Of a stretch of 64,000 bases of DNA, positions 40,720 through 49,302 are shown piece after piece; position 1 is the first letter of the stretch; every line of letters begins with the position of its first letter. The stretch covers positions 885,001-949,000 of the forward strand of contig JADJQW010000003.1 of assembly GCA_016712535.1 (NCBI GenBank), in the 5' to 3' direction. Source of the stretch: Flavobacteriales bacterium (GTDB lineage Bacteria; Bacteroidota; Bacteroidia; Flavobacteriales_F; PHOS-HE28). The notes beneath the pieces were generated by a model. It saw only the letters and a list, made by a program, of their open reading frames with translations. It had not been told where the DNA came from and ran no database searches. The translations under genes were made by a program, and so were the position numbers.

Positions 40720-42515
40720 GCCTCGGCTGGCTTGTGCAGCGCCACTGCGCGGAGGTGGGCGAGGGTGAGCTCGGCCGCTTCACGCGACCCGGTGTCCGCT
40801 TCCACCACCAGGGCTTCGCTGCCCCGCCACCAAAGTCCGTCGCGCACGGCGCTGCTGCGGCAGATCAGCCCAGCGGCGAAGAAGGCCGCGAGCTGTGAGA
40901 AGAGCCGTCCGAGCCATGGCCGCGCCACGCCGGGCACGGCGCGCCTGTGCACATCGTCGCCTACGAAGGTGACCACCACAGGGGAGAGGCTGCTCAATAC
41001 GGTGAACAGCCCTGCCGCCGAGCCGTAGAGCGAGAGCACCACATCGGCACGCTGCGACACGATCATGCGCTTGAGGCGCTGACGCGCGAGCCATAGTCGC
41101 CATGGTGACGTGCGGCTCTCGAGATGCACGAAGCTCACATGCGCGCCTTGTCCGGCCAAGTGCGCCGCTTCCTCACGCGCGGGGGCATACACTTCGCCGC
41201 CTTCGGCCTCGGGCACCACCACGATCACGCGCAGCGCGCTGAGGTCCTGATCGGCAAGGCGCTGCAATTCGCTCTGCACATACCGCGCATCGCTCCAGGT
41301 TGCCAAGCCAAGGTAGGTGAGGGCGGTGAGCAGGACCACGGGCATGGTGTACCACGGCGTGGGCACCAAGAGGTGGAAGAGTCCGCCGAGCAGGAGAATG
41401 GCGAAGGACTTGCTGAGGTTGATGCCGTTGCGCGGCGTTCGGAAGTAGGCATCGAGCAGGCTGCGCATGCCATTGAAGTACGCGAAAGGCAGCGCTCCGA
41501 CGAAGACCAGCCGCGCCATGGGCACATACGCCTCGCCATTGGGCCCGAGGTAAAGCAGCAGCAGGGGTGTTGCCAGCAGCTCGAAGCCCACGGTGAGGGC
41601 CACCGAGGCGAGCAGCACCAAGCGTGACATGCGGGCCACGCGTTGCGCGAGGTCGGCGTACTCCCCGCGTGCGAGCTTGGCGGCAGCAGCCGGCAACAGC
41701 AACAGCGCCACCGGTGAGAAAGCGGCGGCGGCGATGTTGAGCAAGGTGGCGCCGAAACCCACCTCACCGCTGAGATCGAGGCCGTGGGTGCGCAGGGCGA
41801 TGTACCCCGGCACCGTAAGCAACGCACCGAGGGCCACATCTCCCGGCACGCGGGGCAGCCCGTAGCGCAGGATCTCGCTGCGCTCCCGTCGCGAGGGACC
41901 ATCCCTGCGCAGCAATTCGGGCGCAATGGTGATCACGGGCGGCAGCAGCCAGCTGATGCCCGTGGCCCACAGCGCGCGCTCCATGTCGTGGAAGAGGACG
42001 AAGGCCAGGCACGGACCGATGGCCAGCACCACGAGCTGAAGCGCATTGGCCCCGACGATGCGGCCGCGACCGCGCAGGTAGCCGTACGCCACGCCGTGCG
42101 CTGCCATGCCGAAGGTCATCACGCCGATTGGCGGGACCAGTGCAGCGCTTTCGCGGTCGCCGAAGAGGATCCAGGCAAGGGGCTCAGCGAGCAGTGCGCC
42201 CAAAGCGCATACGAGCGCACCGAGGGGCGCCACCACGGCGAAAGCCCCGCGCAGGTAGCGCCGAGCAGCATCGGGCGCGGCATCCATGGCCACGAAGCGC
42301 GTGAGTCCCACCATGGCGCCCATGAGCACCACCGGGAATAGGAAAGCCACGGTGCGGCGCGCGATCACGTAGAGGTCGAGGTCGTGTTTGCTCTGTTGCG
42401 CCGCCAGCCGGAAAGCGAGCACCATGCCCAGCAAGGCGAGGCCTTCAGTGCCGAAGGTGAGCAAGGTGTCTCGACCCAGACGGAGGGCGGGCTTGCGCGC
42501 GGCGGGTTCGGGCAT
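40716..42515 (-). CDS. Wzx-type flippase fused to a GT-B N-terminal half
   Basis: 599 aa. Residues 1 to about 430 form a 12-14-helix polysaccharide flippase of the MOP superfamily (LLTFGTEGLALLGMVLAFRLAA, SGEVGFGATLLNIAAAAFSPVALLLLPAAAA). Residues about 433-595 form a Rossmann-like GT4 N-terminal domain (LRVIVVVPEAEGGEVYAPAREEAAHL, ADVVLSLYGSAAGLFTVLSSLSPVVVTFVGDDVHRR). The GT-B donor half with EX7E is missing, so the appended domain is probably not an active transferase by itself. It may bind substrate or dock the next enzyme. First gene of the operon, with a TATTTTCG box 6 nt before the ATG. Confidence 0.8.
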   Translation of the reverse strand: MPEPAARKPALRLGRDTLLTFGTEGLALLGMVLAFRLAAQQSKHDLDLYVIARRTVAFLFPVVLMGAMVGLTRFVAMDAAPDAARRYLRGAFAVVAPLGALVCALGALLAEPLAWILFGDRESAALVPPIGVMTFGMAAHGVAYGYLRGRGRIVGANALQLVVLAIGPCLAFVLFHDMERALWATGISWLLPPVITIAPELLRRDGPSRRERSEILRYGLPRVPGDVALGALLTVPGYIALRTHGLDLSGEVGFGATLLNIAAAAFSPVALLLLPAAAAKLARGEYADLAQRVARMSRLVLLASVALTVGFELLATPLLLLYLGPNGEAYVPMARLVFVGALPFAYFNGMRSLLDAYFRTPRNGINLSKSFAILLLGGLFHLLVPTPWYTMPVVLLTALTYLGLATWSDARYVQSELQRLADQDLSALRVIVVVPEAEGGEVYAPAREEAAHLAGQGAHVSFVHLESRTSPWRLWLARQRLKRMIVSQRADVVLSLYGSAAGLFTVLSSLSPVVVTFVGDDVHRRAVPGVARPWLGRLFSQLAAFFAAGLICRSSAVRDGLWWRGSEALVVEADTGSREAAELTLAHLRAVALHKPAEA

Positions 42516-42521
42516 GGCGCG

Positions 42522-42529
42522 CGAAAATA
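42522..42529 (-). promoter_or_regulatory. -7-like box TATTTTCG, 6 nt before ATG
   Basis: Minus-strand element upstream of the flippase start at 42515, fitting a leaderless operon transcript. Confidence 0.45.
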
Positions 42530-42598
42530 CCGGTCGCCGCCCGGCCCGGTGACCCGCCGCTCATCAGAAGCACGACGAAACGGTTCGGAGGCCCCGGC

Positions 42599-42606
42599 TA
42601 TATTCG
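42599..42606 (+). promoter_or_regulatory. -7-like box TATATTCG for the NfeD gene
   Basis: One mismatch to TAnnTTTG, 12 nt before the ATG at 42619. Confidence 0.45.
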
Positions 42607-42618
42607 ACGGCGAACAAT

Positions 42619-43071
42619 ATGGAAGACCTGTCCCTCTCCCCTTATCACTGGTGGGCCGCAGTGGCCATCGTGCTCCTGATCGCAGAGATCTTCGTGCCGG
42701 GCTTCTGGCTCTTCTGCGTGAGCATGGGCTGCTTCGCTGCGAGCGCCACGGCATTCCTGGGCGCTGGCCTTAGCCTGCAGCTCATCGTGTGCGCGGCGGT
42801 CTCCCTCGTGGCATTCTTCACCCTGCGCCCCTTGCTCATGAGGCGCATGTGGAAGGACAACGGCGTGCGCACCAACGTGGATGCCCTTGTTGGCCAACGC
42901 GGCCGCGTCACGCAGGACTTCGAGGCTGGGATACGCCTGGGCCGCGTTTCGGTCGGAGGTGACGATTGGCGCGCCGAATGCGTGAACGACAGGGCCTTGC
43001 GCGTGGGCGATTTGGTCGAGGTGGTGCGCGTGGAGAGCAATACGGTCATCGTGAAGCCATTTGAAGCGTAG
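42619..43071 (+). CDS. NfeD family membrane protein
   Basis: 150 aa. Two to three membrane segments (WAAVAIVLLIAEIFVPGFWLF, LQLIVCAAVSLVAFFTL) and a C-terminal OB-fold (VDALVGQRGRVTQDFEAGIRLGRVSVGGDDWRAEC...VEVVRVESNTVIVKPF), the short NfeD1b-type layout. Such proteins are encoded next to SPFH/stomatin genes, as here, where one follows 112 bp downstream, and are thought to help organise membrane microdomains. The predicted start has a -7-like box 12 nt upstream. Confidence 0.9.
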   Translation: MEDLSLSPYHWWAAVAIVLLIAEIFVPGFWLFCVSMGCFAASATAFLGAGLSLQLIVCAAVSLVAFFTLRPLLMRRMWKDNGVRTNVDALVGQRGRVTQDFEAGIRLGRVSVGGDDWRAECVNDRALRVGDLVEVVRVESNTVIVKPFEA

Positions 43072-43182
43072 CGCAGCCCACCAGCCACCAGCCATGCGAG
43101 GATGCAGCTCCCCCTCCGACCTTCTACCGCCGAAGCACCAGCGTAGGCCTACAACCCTCAACCCCTCAACATCAGGATCAAC

Positions 43183-44172
43183 ATGACCGACTACATCATC
43201 CCCGCGCTTCTGGTCGTCTTCGCCTTCGTGATCATCGCCAAGGGCGTTCGCATCGTCCAGCAGAGCGAAGCCATGGTGATCGAGCGCTTCGGTAAGTACC
43301 GCACCACGCTCACCGCCGGCTTCAACATCATCATCCCGGTGTTCGACAAGCCGCGCGAGATCATCTTCCGCTTCACGCGCGACCTGCCCGATGGCAATAA
43401 GTACGTGCAGTTCCAGCGCAAGGAGCGGATCGACCTGCGCGAGACCGTCTATGATTTCCCGCGCCAGAACGTGATCACGCGCGACAATGTGATGACCGAG
43501 ATCAACGCGCTGCTCTATTTCCAGATCATGGATCCGGTGAAGGCCATGTACGAGATCGAGAACCTGCCGTTGGCCATTGAGAAGCTCACGCAGACGACCT
43601 TGCGGAACGTGATCGGCGAACTCGATCTCGATGAGACCCTCACCAGCCGCGACACCATCAACGGCAAGCTCCGCGCGATCCTCGATGAGGCCAGCAATAA
43701 ATGGGGCGTGAAGGTGAACCGCGTGGAGCTGCAGGACATCAACCCACCGCGCGACATCCGCGAAGCCATGGAGAAGCAGATGCGCGCTGAGCGGGATAAG
43801 CGTGCGCAGATCATCGACGCCGAGGGCAGCAAGCGCGCAGCCGTGCTGCAGGCCGAAGGGATCCAGCAGGCGCAGATCACCACCGCTGAGGGCCAGAAGC
43901 AGGCGCAGATCCTCGAGGCCGAAGGCGATGCCCAGAGCCGCATCCGCCGCGCGCAGGGCGAGGCAGAGGCCATCAAGCTCGTCACCCAGGCCATCAGCGG
44001 CGCCAAGGCCGACCCGGCCAACTACCTCATCGCCATGAAGTACCTGGAGACGCTCACCAGCATGACCAGCGGCCAGAACAACAAGGTGATCTACATGCCC
44101 TACGAGGCCACCGGCGTGCTCAGCAGCGTGGGCGGCATCAAGGAGATGCTGGATATGAACCGGAAGGGGTGA
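43183..44172 (+). CDS. SPFH/Band 7 stomatin-like protein (QmcA/slipin type)
   Basis: 329 aa. One N-terminal membrane anchor (YIIPALLVVFAFVIIAKGV, 3-21), SPFH domain (VRIVQQSEAMVIERFGKYRTTLTAGFNIIIPVFDK to about 200), then an Ala/Gln/Glu-rich coiled coil (AEGIQQAQITTAEGQKQAQILEAEGDAQ, about 215-270). The end TGVLSSVGGIKEML matches QmcA/stomatin proteins. It assembles membrane-bound oligomers that control local proteases or membrane order. The NfeD neighbour is its usual partner. Confidence 0.93.
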   Translation: MTDYIIPALLVVFAFVIIAKGVRIVQQSEAMVIERFGKYRTTLTAGFNIIIPVFDKPREIIFRFTRDLPDGNKYVQFQRKERIDLRETVYDFPRQNVITRDNVMTEINALLYFQIMDPVKAMYEIENLPLAIEKLTQTTLRNVIGELDLDETLTSRDTINGKLRAILDEASNKWGVKVNRVELQDINPPRDIREAMEKQMRAERDKRAQIIDAEGSKRAAVLQAEGIQQAQITTAEGQKQAQILEAEGDAQSRIRRAQGEAEAIKLVTQAISGAKADPANYLIAMKYLETLTSMTSGQNNKVIYMPYEATGVLSSVGGIKEMLDMNRKG

Positions 44173-44194
44173 TAGAATCCTGACCTCGCTGAAT

Positions 44195-44225
44195 GCACAT
44201 GGGCGGCCAACGGTCGCCCTTGTGC
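44195..44225 (+). terminator. Hairpin after the SPFH gene
   Basis: Imperfect 11-bp stem GCACATGGGCG/CGCCCTTGTGC (one mismatch), 22 nt after the stop. No clear T-run; the remaining gap to 44381 contains no gene that can be supported. Confidence 0.5.
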
Positions 44226-44381
44226 TTGCATGCCAGGCCGCGTGCTGACCAAGCGCATCGAGGTCTTGCCCGTTGACGCATGTTCCCGTCAACGTAAGTG
44301 CGCATCTCCGCAAGCGTGATCCGGTGCTCTTCCGCGAAACCCGCTTCGGCGGAACAGGTCCATTGACCTGAGGTATTCCGG

Positions 44382-45680
44382 CTAGCGCACGATGACGAGC
44401 GGCTCGCAATGCCAGCGATCGCTGCCATCACGCAGGGTCATGAGGTAGTGCCCGATGGGAAGCGCTGATGCATCGAAGTGAGCCACGTTCGAGGCGCTCA
44501 GCAGCAATCGCCCATCGGCTGCGCGAACCTCCATCTGATTCACCGTGCTTCCATCCGCAGTGAGGCGCACCAGGTCCGAGGCCGGGTTCGGCCAGAGCCT
44601 CACGTTCCCGGAAAAGGTGACGTCCGAAGCAGCGGTGCTGGTGCACATCACATCATTGAGCAGCGCCCAGATGTCGTTGTTGTAGAAGTTGGGCACGAAG
44701 ATCCCGCCGGGCAGATCGCCCATGCGCACCACCACGAGTCCGGTGCTGGGCGATACGTTGCAGAGCTGCCCGTTCTTGCCCATGGCGCTGTATGCATCGG
44801 CAGGCATGGCGGGGCACAGCATGCCGCTGAAGCTCTGCTGGAGGCCCGGCAGCATGAAGCTTGATTGCCCATTCAGCCACCAGAGGTATCCGTAGGATGG
44901 ATTCAGCGATTGCGAGGGCGATACCATTTCGCTGAAGTAGGCTTGGTCGTTCATCACCGGGTTCCCATTCCATGCGCCTTGGCCCATGCACAGGAGGCCG
45001 AAGCGCGCCATCGCTCGCGCCTTGCTGAAGAAGACGTTGTTCGATCCGAGCTGTGCGTAAGCGCCCTGAAGGCCTGTTGTGAGCGTGAGCTTATTGAAGA
45101 CGTATCCGTTCAGCGTTTGGCCAGTGGCACCGGTGATCACGCCATCGAGCAAGGTATAAGGCGCATTGTGGTAGGCCCAGCGGGTGCCCGGCTCCGCGAG
45201 GCATTCGAGGCAAGCGGGATCGGTGCAATCCGGATCCGGCACGCCATCGTCGAAGCCGGTGGTCATGGTGAGCTGGTGGCGGATGGTGACCTGCTCTTCC
45301 TGCAGCGGTGCGCAGCTCGTCCAGCCTGCGCCCAGGTAGGTGTCGCTCGTCTCGTCGATATCCAGGAAGCCTTCTTCCTGCGCCTTGCCCGCGAGGAAGG
45401 CGGTGAGGCTCTTGCCGGCGCTGGCCCAGTACCAGAGGCTGTCCTGCGTGAAGGTGCCGAAGTAGTGCTCGATGGCGATGCGGCCGTCCTTGAGCACGAT
45501 GAAGGCCTTGGTGTTGCTCTGCTCGAGGAAGTCGATCAGGGCAGGGATCTCATCGGTGCACCAGCCCAGGGTGGCGGGATCAACGGTCTCCCACGTGTTG
45601 CCGGCGAGCGGCGGGTAATAGGTCTGAGCGGCAAGGGATCCTGAGAAGAGCGCGGAGCAGAGCAGGATGGTGGTTCTCAT
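44382..45680 (-). CDS. Secreted serine hydrolase (beta-lactamase class C fold) with T9SS signal
   Basis: 432 aa. Signal peptide (TILLCSALFSGSLAAQ). Beta-lactamase/DD-peptidase fold with SxxK in WASAGKSL (Ser87, Lys90) and a YxN-type motif AYHNAPYTLL (about 168-172). The family's extended C-terminal strand KTG is not obvious. A type A T9SS domain ends the protein (LWPNPASDLVRLTADGST, ALPIGHYLMTLRDG). It probably acts outside the cell as an esterase or peptidase. The substrate is unknown, and it is unlikely to confer drug resistance. Confidence 0.82.
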   Translation of the reverse strand: MRTTILLCSALFSGSLAAQTYYPPLAGNTWETVDPATLGWCTDEIPALIDFLEQSNTKAFIVLKDGRIAIEHYFGTFTQDSLWYWASAGKSLTAFLAGKAQEEGFLDIDETSDTYLGAGWTSCAPLQEEQVTIRHQLTMTTGFDDGVPDPDCTDPACLECLAEPGTRWAYHNAPYTLLDGVITGATGQTLNGYVFNKLTLTTGLQGAYAQLGSNNVFFSKARAMARFGLLCMGQGAWNGNPVMNDQAYFSEMVSPSQSLNPSYGYLWWLNGQSSFMLPGLQQSFSGMLCPAMPADAYSAMGKNGQLCNVSPSTGLVVVRMGDLPGGIFVPNFYNNDIWALLNDVMCTSTAASDVTFSGNVRLWPNPASDLVRLTADGSTVNQMEVRAADGRLLLSASNVAHFDASALPIGHYLMTLRDGSDRWHCEPLVIVR

Positions 45681-45732
45681 GCTGGAGGAATCGAGGCATA
45701 GACACCTGCCGTGCCCTAATGTTCAAAATCGC

Positions 45733-46122
45733 TCACTGCGGCTTGCTGCGGTCCACCTCCTTCACCAGGCGGCCCTTGTCATAATGCAGCTCGCGGTAGA
45801 TCTGCCCGTCGGGGCTGTAATCGTAATGTATCCCATGCTCCACGCCACCCTCCCAGTGCTCAACGTATTTCTTGGTGCCGTTCTCGTAATAGTAGGTCCA
45901 TTCGCCATGCTCCACGCCGTTCTGGAATTGACCGATGTATTCCAGCTTGCCGCTCGGGTAGTAGACCTTCTCCATCACCTTTACGGCTTCTTCGCCCTTG
46001 CCCTTCATGTAGATGATGACCTCGGGCTTTCCGTTGGGATGGCTGGCGGCCACGTATTCGTGCGTGCTGCAAGCCGACAGCAGTGCCGATAACAGGACGA
46101 ACGCGGGTAGGGAGCGCATCAT
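45733..46122 (-). CDS. Lipoprotein with MORN-like repeats
   Basis: 129 aa. Lipoprotein signal (AFVLLSALLSAC, lipidated Cys at about 18). Three MORN/YwqK-like repeats: YYPSGKLEYIGQFQNGVEHGEW, YYENGTKKYVEHWEGGVEHG and YSPDGQIYRELHYDKGRL. Related proteins are often labelled antitoxin YwqK, but no toxin gene is adjacent and the lipid anchor points to the envelope. Two ATGs in a row at 46122 and 46119 are both possible starts. A TACTTTAG box is 6 nt upstream. Confidence 0.65.
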   Translation of the reverse strand: MMRSLPAFVLLSALLSACSTHEYVAASHPNGKPEVIIYMKGKGEEAVKVMEKVYYPSGKLEYIGQFQNGVEHGEWTYYYENGTKKYVEHWEGGVEHGIHYDYSPDGQIYRELHYDKGRLVKEVDRSKPQ

Positions 46123-46128
46123 GGCCCG

Positions 46129-46136
46129 CTAAAGTA
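46129..46136 (-). promoter_or_regulatory. -7-like box TACTTTAG, 6 nt before ATG
   Basis: Minus-strand element upstream of the lipoprotein start at 46122. One of the nine near-start boxes. Confidence 0.4.
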
Positions 46137-46163
46137 GAGGAATGGCCACTGGCGGCAAGCGCG

Positions 46164-47288
46164 TCAGGGCAGCACCACGCGTCGCGCCTCTCCAGTGGCC
46201 ATCCGAAGCGCGATGCACTGACCGCTGCTCCAACCAGCCGAGGTGATGGGGCCGTTGCCGGAAGCCTCGAGGAGCTTGCGGCCATGGGCATCGAGGAAAG
46301 TCAAGCGCTCACCGGCCTCCAGGCCGAATGAGTGAAGATGTCCGTCGGGCAAGAGCGCCAGGCCCCATGCTGATCGCGACTGCTGCTCGGGCACGCCTAC
46401 ACCATTCACCATCCAGCCGATGTCGCGCATCACGCCGATGGCGATAGGACCGGGCCAATGGTTGGCGCTGCCAGCACTGCTGAAGGGCGTCATCAGCTCG
46501 TTGGGATCGCCAACGGGGTAGGTGCCCTCGTTGAAATGAACACAGCTGCTGCCGAGTGCGAATGCTGCAGGCGCGTAAATGCGTGCTGTTTGGCCGCCGT
46601 TGGCGCTCATGGCGTTGGCGCCATTGAAGAAGACCTGATTGCTGGTGAAGGCCGTGCCCAGCGCAACGCCCGGATTCGTGAGGTCGATCAGCGGTCCATT
46701 AGCGGTGCTGGTCAGGTAGCGGTCGAAGATGCCGGGGAGCCCTTCTTGCTCCGGCCACGGAAAGGTGGTGATCAGCGGCGCGAAATCGCTCATGAGCAAC
46801 TGCCCGAAGGAGCCTTCGCTGCCCGCTTTCTTCGCGAGGCCCACGAAGCCGAGTCCGTGCCCGAGCTCGTGCAGGGCCACGGTCACCAGATCGTACTGGC
46901 CCGCTGGCGTGTTGCCATCGAGGCCCAAGTACCAATTGGTGCCGCTGTTGAGATAGACGTTGATGTCGTCTTCGCCGGGATTGAGTTCGAAACCCGCAAT
47001 GCTGTTCGCGAGACAGGAGGCGTACCACGTTGAGGCCACTGGTGCTCCCGGGAAATCCTTGCGCCCATTCGGGAAGGTCACGCCCAGGGCCGAAGCCCCG
47101 AGCGGGAACCAGCTCACGGCCACCTTGATGGGCACATCGCTCACCAGGATGCTGCCCCAGATCTGCGCCGCGCGATCGATCGCGGGCTGCGCATCGGTCG
47201 GCGTGCCGAAATGCGCGATGGTGAAGGTGGCGGCGGGGGCGGAGAACGCGAGTCCGGAAAAGGCTAGCGTGCTGATCAAGCGTGACAT
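46164..47288 (-). CDS. Secreted zincin metalloprotease with T9SS C-terminal domain
   Basis: 374 aa. Signal peptide (LISTLAFSGLAFSAPA). The zinc site is HELGHGLGFVG (His140, Glu141, His144). The metzincin third His, expected three residues after the GLG, is replaced by Gly, so the third ligand must differ. The body has a beta-rich N-terminal half and a NHWPGPIAIGVMRDIGW segment. The last 70 residues or so (LALLPDGHLHSFGLEAGERL, GRKLLEASGNGP) look like a degenerate sorting domain. Probably an extracellular peptidase. A TAGGTTCG box sits 4 nt before the ATG. Confidence 0.72.
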   Translation of the reverse strand: MSRLISTLAFSGLAFSAPAATFTIAHFGTPTDAQPAIDRAAQIWGSILVSDVPIKVAVSWFPLGASALGVTFPNGRKDFPGAPVASTWYASCLANSIAGFELNPGEDDINVYLNSGTNWYLGLDGNTPAGQYDLVTVALHELGHGLGFVGLAKKAGSEGSFGQLLMSDFAPLITTFPWPEQEGLPGIFDRYLTSTANGPLIDLTNPGVALGTAFTSNQVFFNGANAMSANGGQTARIYAPAAFALGSSCVHFNEGTYPVGDPNELMTPFSSAGSANHWPGPIAIGVMRDIGWMVNGVGVPEQQSRSAWGLALLPDGHLHSFGLEAGERLTFLDAHGRKLLEASGNGPITSAGWSSGQCIALRMATGEARRVVLP

Positions 47289-47292
47289 GCTA

Positions 47293-47300
47293 CGAACCTA
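47293..47300 (-). promoter_or_regulatory. -7-like box TAGGTTCG, 4 nt before ATG
   Basis: Minus-strand element upstream of the zincin start at 47288. One of the nine near-start boxes. Confidence 0.4.
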
Positions 47301-47401
47301 CGCGGTTACGGGCAACGGACATTCCTCAAAATCTATGGTTGCATTCATGCCGGGCGCATCGCCGCCGGAGGTGAGGAGGGCGATATGGTTGAAGGGCATC
47401 T

Positions 47402-49210
47402 TCACTTGGCGCGAAGTTCGGGAGAGACGGTGCGCGGGATCAGGACCGATTTGAGCGCATTCTTATGGACATGGGAAATGGATGCGTACCAATTCCTGTT
47501 CAACGAGGGGCGCAGTTTCTTCACCTTGCCTGTTGCAAGTACGGTCCATTCCGCGCCCAACTCCTTGTACATGGGATGGCCGCCAAAGTCGATCCATGCG
47601 ACCATCTTGAATCCTGGCAGGCAGTTCGTCCATCGCGCGAAGAGGGTCCGCTTCTTCACGCCCCACTCCAGAACAGGCACCTGCGTCGTTCTCAAGTACT
47701 GATCGAAGATGCTCTTGTTCAGCAGCGACTTCGTCCGCTCGTTGAAGTTGATCATGAACTCCTCGACCTGCGCGCTGGTGACGACCGCGTGCCTGAATCG
47801 CCGGTTCATCTCCAGCAGCATGGCCTTGAAGGTGCTGTCGCCCACGATGTGGCGGATCATGTGGATGAGGTTGGCGCCCTTGTAATACATGTCGCCGCTG
47901 CCTTCCTCGTTCACGCCATAAGGGCCGATGATGGGCTTGTCGTTGCGGATGTTCCTGCGCAGGCCGATCACGTATTCCTCGGCGGCCTGCTTGCCCTGCT
48001 GGCACTCGGTGAAGATGGTCTCGCTGTAATCCGTGAAGCCCTCATGCACCCACATGTCGGCGATGTCGGCCGTGGTGATGCTGTTGCCGAACCATTCATG
48101 CCCGCTCTCATGGATGATGATGTAATCCCACGTCAGACCATGGCCTGTGCCGCTCAGGTCGCTGCCGCGGTATCCGTTCACGAACCCGTTGCCGTAGGCG
48201 ATGGCGCTCTGGTGCTCCATGCCAAGGTGCGGTGATTCAACCAGTTTGTAGCCATCGGCATGGAACGGATAGGGGCCGAACCACTCCTCGAAGCAGCTGA
48301 GCATTTCCGGCACTTGCTTGAATTGGGTCGTGGCTTTCTGCAGCCACTGCTCTTCCTCTTCGCGGTTCGCTCTGGATTCACCTTCGCCCCATGGCGCATG
48401 GTGCTGCAGGATCCAGAAGTCCAGGTCGAGATGGCCCTCCATGCCGGCGAACGTGTCGGATAGCTGCGCATACTTGCCGATGTAGGGAACCAGGTTGTAG
48501 GTGTTGATCGGATTCCTCACCTGCCAATGCCAGGTGCTCGTGCCATCGCCATTCCTCACGGTGCTGCGCAAGCGTCCATTGCCGATGGCCTGCAAGCTGT
48601 CGGGCACGGTGACGCGAAGGTTGGCGCCATGCTCGGGCTCATCGCTCTGGTGGTCCTTGCACGGGTACCACGCGCTTGCGCCAAGTCCCTGGCAGGCCAC
48701 GCTCATCCAAGGATTGCCGCGCGCATCTGTCCTCCAGATCCAGCCGCCATCCCACGGCGGGTTCTTCGCGGATCGCGGGATCCCGTGGTAATGGATGGTG
48801 ATCGTGGTGGCCTCGCCCTTCTTCATGGGCTGCGGCAGTTCCACCCAAGCCACGTTCCCCTCGCGATGGAATGGAATGGCCCGGTAGCTCACGCCGATGG
48901 TTCCATCCTTATAGGTAGCCACGTCCGCAAGGATGCTGTCGACGATGAGCGGCTGCTGCAGGTCGATCTGCATGCGCTGGCCCTCGGCGACCGCATCGAA
49001 GGCGATGATGGTGCGGCCTTCGATGGAACGCGCCCCGAAATCGGGCTTCACCGAGACATCGTAGCCGACCACATTCCACCAGGCTCGCTCCGGACCGAGG
49101 CTTCCCCTGAGCGTATCGGCCCTGAGGAATGAGTCCTTCCCGTCTTGGAGCTGGGCCGTTGCCCCAGCGCAAGAAGCGATCATTAGGACCACCATGGAAA
49201 ACCGCAACAT
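47402..49210 (-). CDS. M1 family metallopeptidase
   Basis: 602 aa. Signal peptide (VVLMIASCAGATAQ). Gluzincin site HESGHEWFGNSITTADIADMWVHE (His367, Glu368, His371, Glu390) and an exopeptidase loop GMEHQ (330-334) in place of GAMEN. The N-terminal beta-saddle domain starts near residue 48 (VGYDVSVKPDFGARSIEGRTIIAF). M1 enzymes remove N-terminal amino acids. With its signal peptide and no sorting domain, this one is probably periplasmic. Nothing suggests an operon with the neighbours. A TACCTTGC box is 4 nt upstream of the start. Confidence 0.93.
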   Translation of the reverse strand: MLRFSMVVLMIASCAGATAQLQDGKDSFLRADTLRGSLGPERAWWNVVGYDVSVKPDFGARSIEGRTIIAFDAVAEGQRMQIDLQQPLIVDSILADVATYKDGTIGVSYRAIPFHREGNVAWVELPQPMKKGEATTITIHYHGIPRSAKNPPWDGGWIWRTDARGNPWMSVACQGLGASAWYPCKDHQSDEPEHGANLRVTVPDSLQAIGNGRLRSTVRNGDGTSTWHWQVRNPINTYNLVPYIGKYAQLSDTFAGMEGHLDLDFWILQHHAPWGEGESRANREEEEQWLQKATTQFKQVPEMLSCFEEWFGPYPFHADGYKLVESPHLGMEHQSAIAYGNGFVNGYRGSDLSGTGHGLTWDYIIIHESGHEWFGNSITTADIADMWVHEGFTDYSETIFTECQQGKQAAEEYVIGLRRNIRNDKPIIGPYGVNEEGSGDMYYKGANLIHMIRHIVGDSTFKAMLLEMNRRFRHAVVTSAQVEEFMINFNERTKSLLNKSIFDQYLRTTQVPVLEWGVKKRTLFARWTNCLPGFKMVAWIDFGGHPMYKELGAEWTVLATGKVKKLRPSLNRNWYASISHVHKNALKSVLIPRTVSPELRAK

Positions 49211-49214
49211 GCGG

Positions 49215-49222
49215 GCAAGGTA
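49215..49222 (-). promoter_or_regulatory. -7-like box TACCTTGC, 4 nt before ATG
   Basis: Minus-strand element upstream of the M1 peptidase start at 49210. One of the nine near-start boxes. Confidence 0.35.
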
Positions 49223-49274
49223 AACGCCTGGTAAGTGCCTGCGGTCCGTCTGGTGCGCAGCGTTCAGCGGCGGA

Positions 49275-49300
49275 TATCTTTCGCCGCGCCAAGAAAGGAG
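49275..49300 (+). promoter_or_regulatory. -7-like box and strong ribosome binding site of pdxH
   Basis: TATCTTTC (49275-49282) fits TAnnTTTG at all but the last base. AAGAAAGGAG (49291-49300) is one of the few good Shine-Dalgarno sites in the window and fixes the pdxH start at 49303. Confidence 0.55.
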
Positions 49301-49302
49301 CC

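Noticed and set aside
44226..44381. Remnant gene on the minus strand (EEHRITLAEMRTYVDGNM)
   Set aside because: A short conserved-looking stretch, but no start, no family and no support from neighbours.
42598..44409. 603-codon minus-strand frame opposite the NfeD and SPFH genes
   Set aside because: Low-complexity composition and no family; both plus-strand genes are well supported.
44382..45680. Beta-lactamase resistance gene
   Set aside because: It has the class C fold and SxxK motif, but a T9SS sorting domain and a secreted context fit an extracellular esterase or peptidase better.
45733..46122. Antitoxin of a toxin-antitoxin pair (YwqK label)
   Set aside because: The MORN-like repeats match, but the protein is a lipoprotein and no toxin candidate adjoins it.
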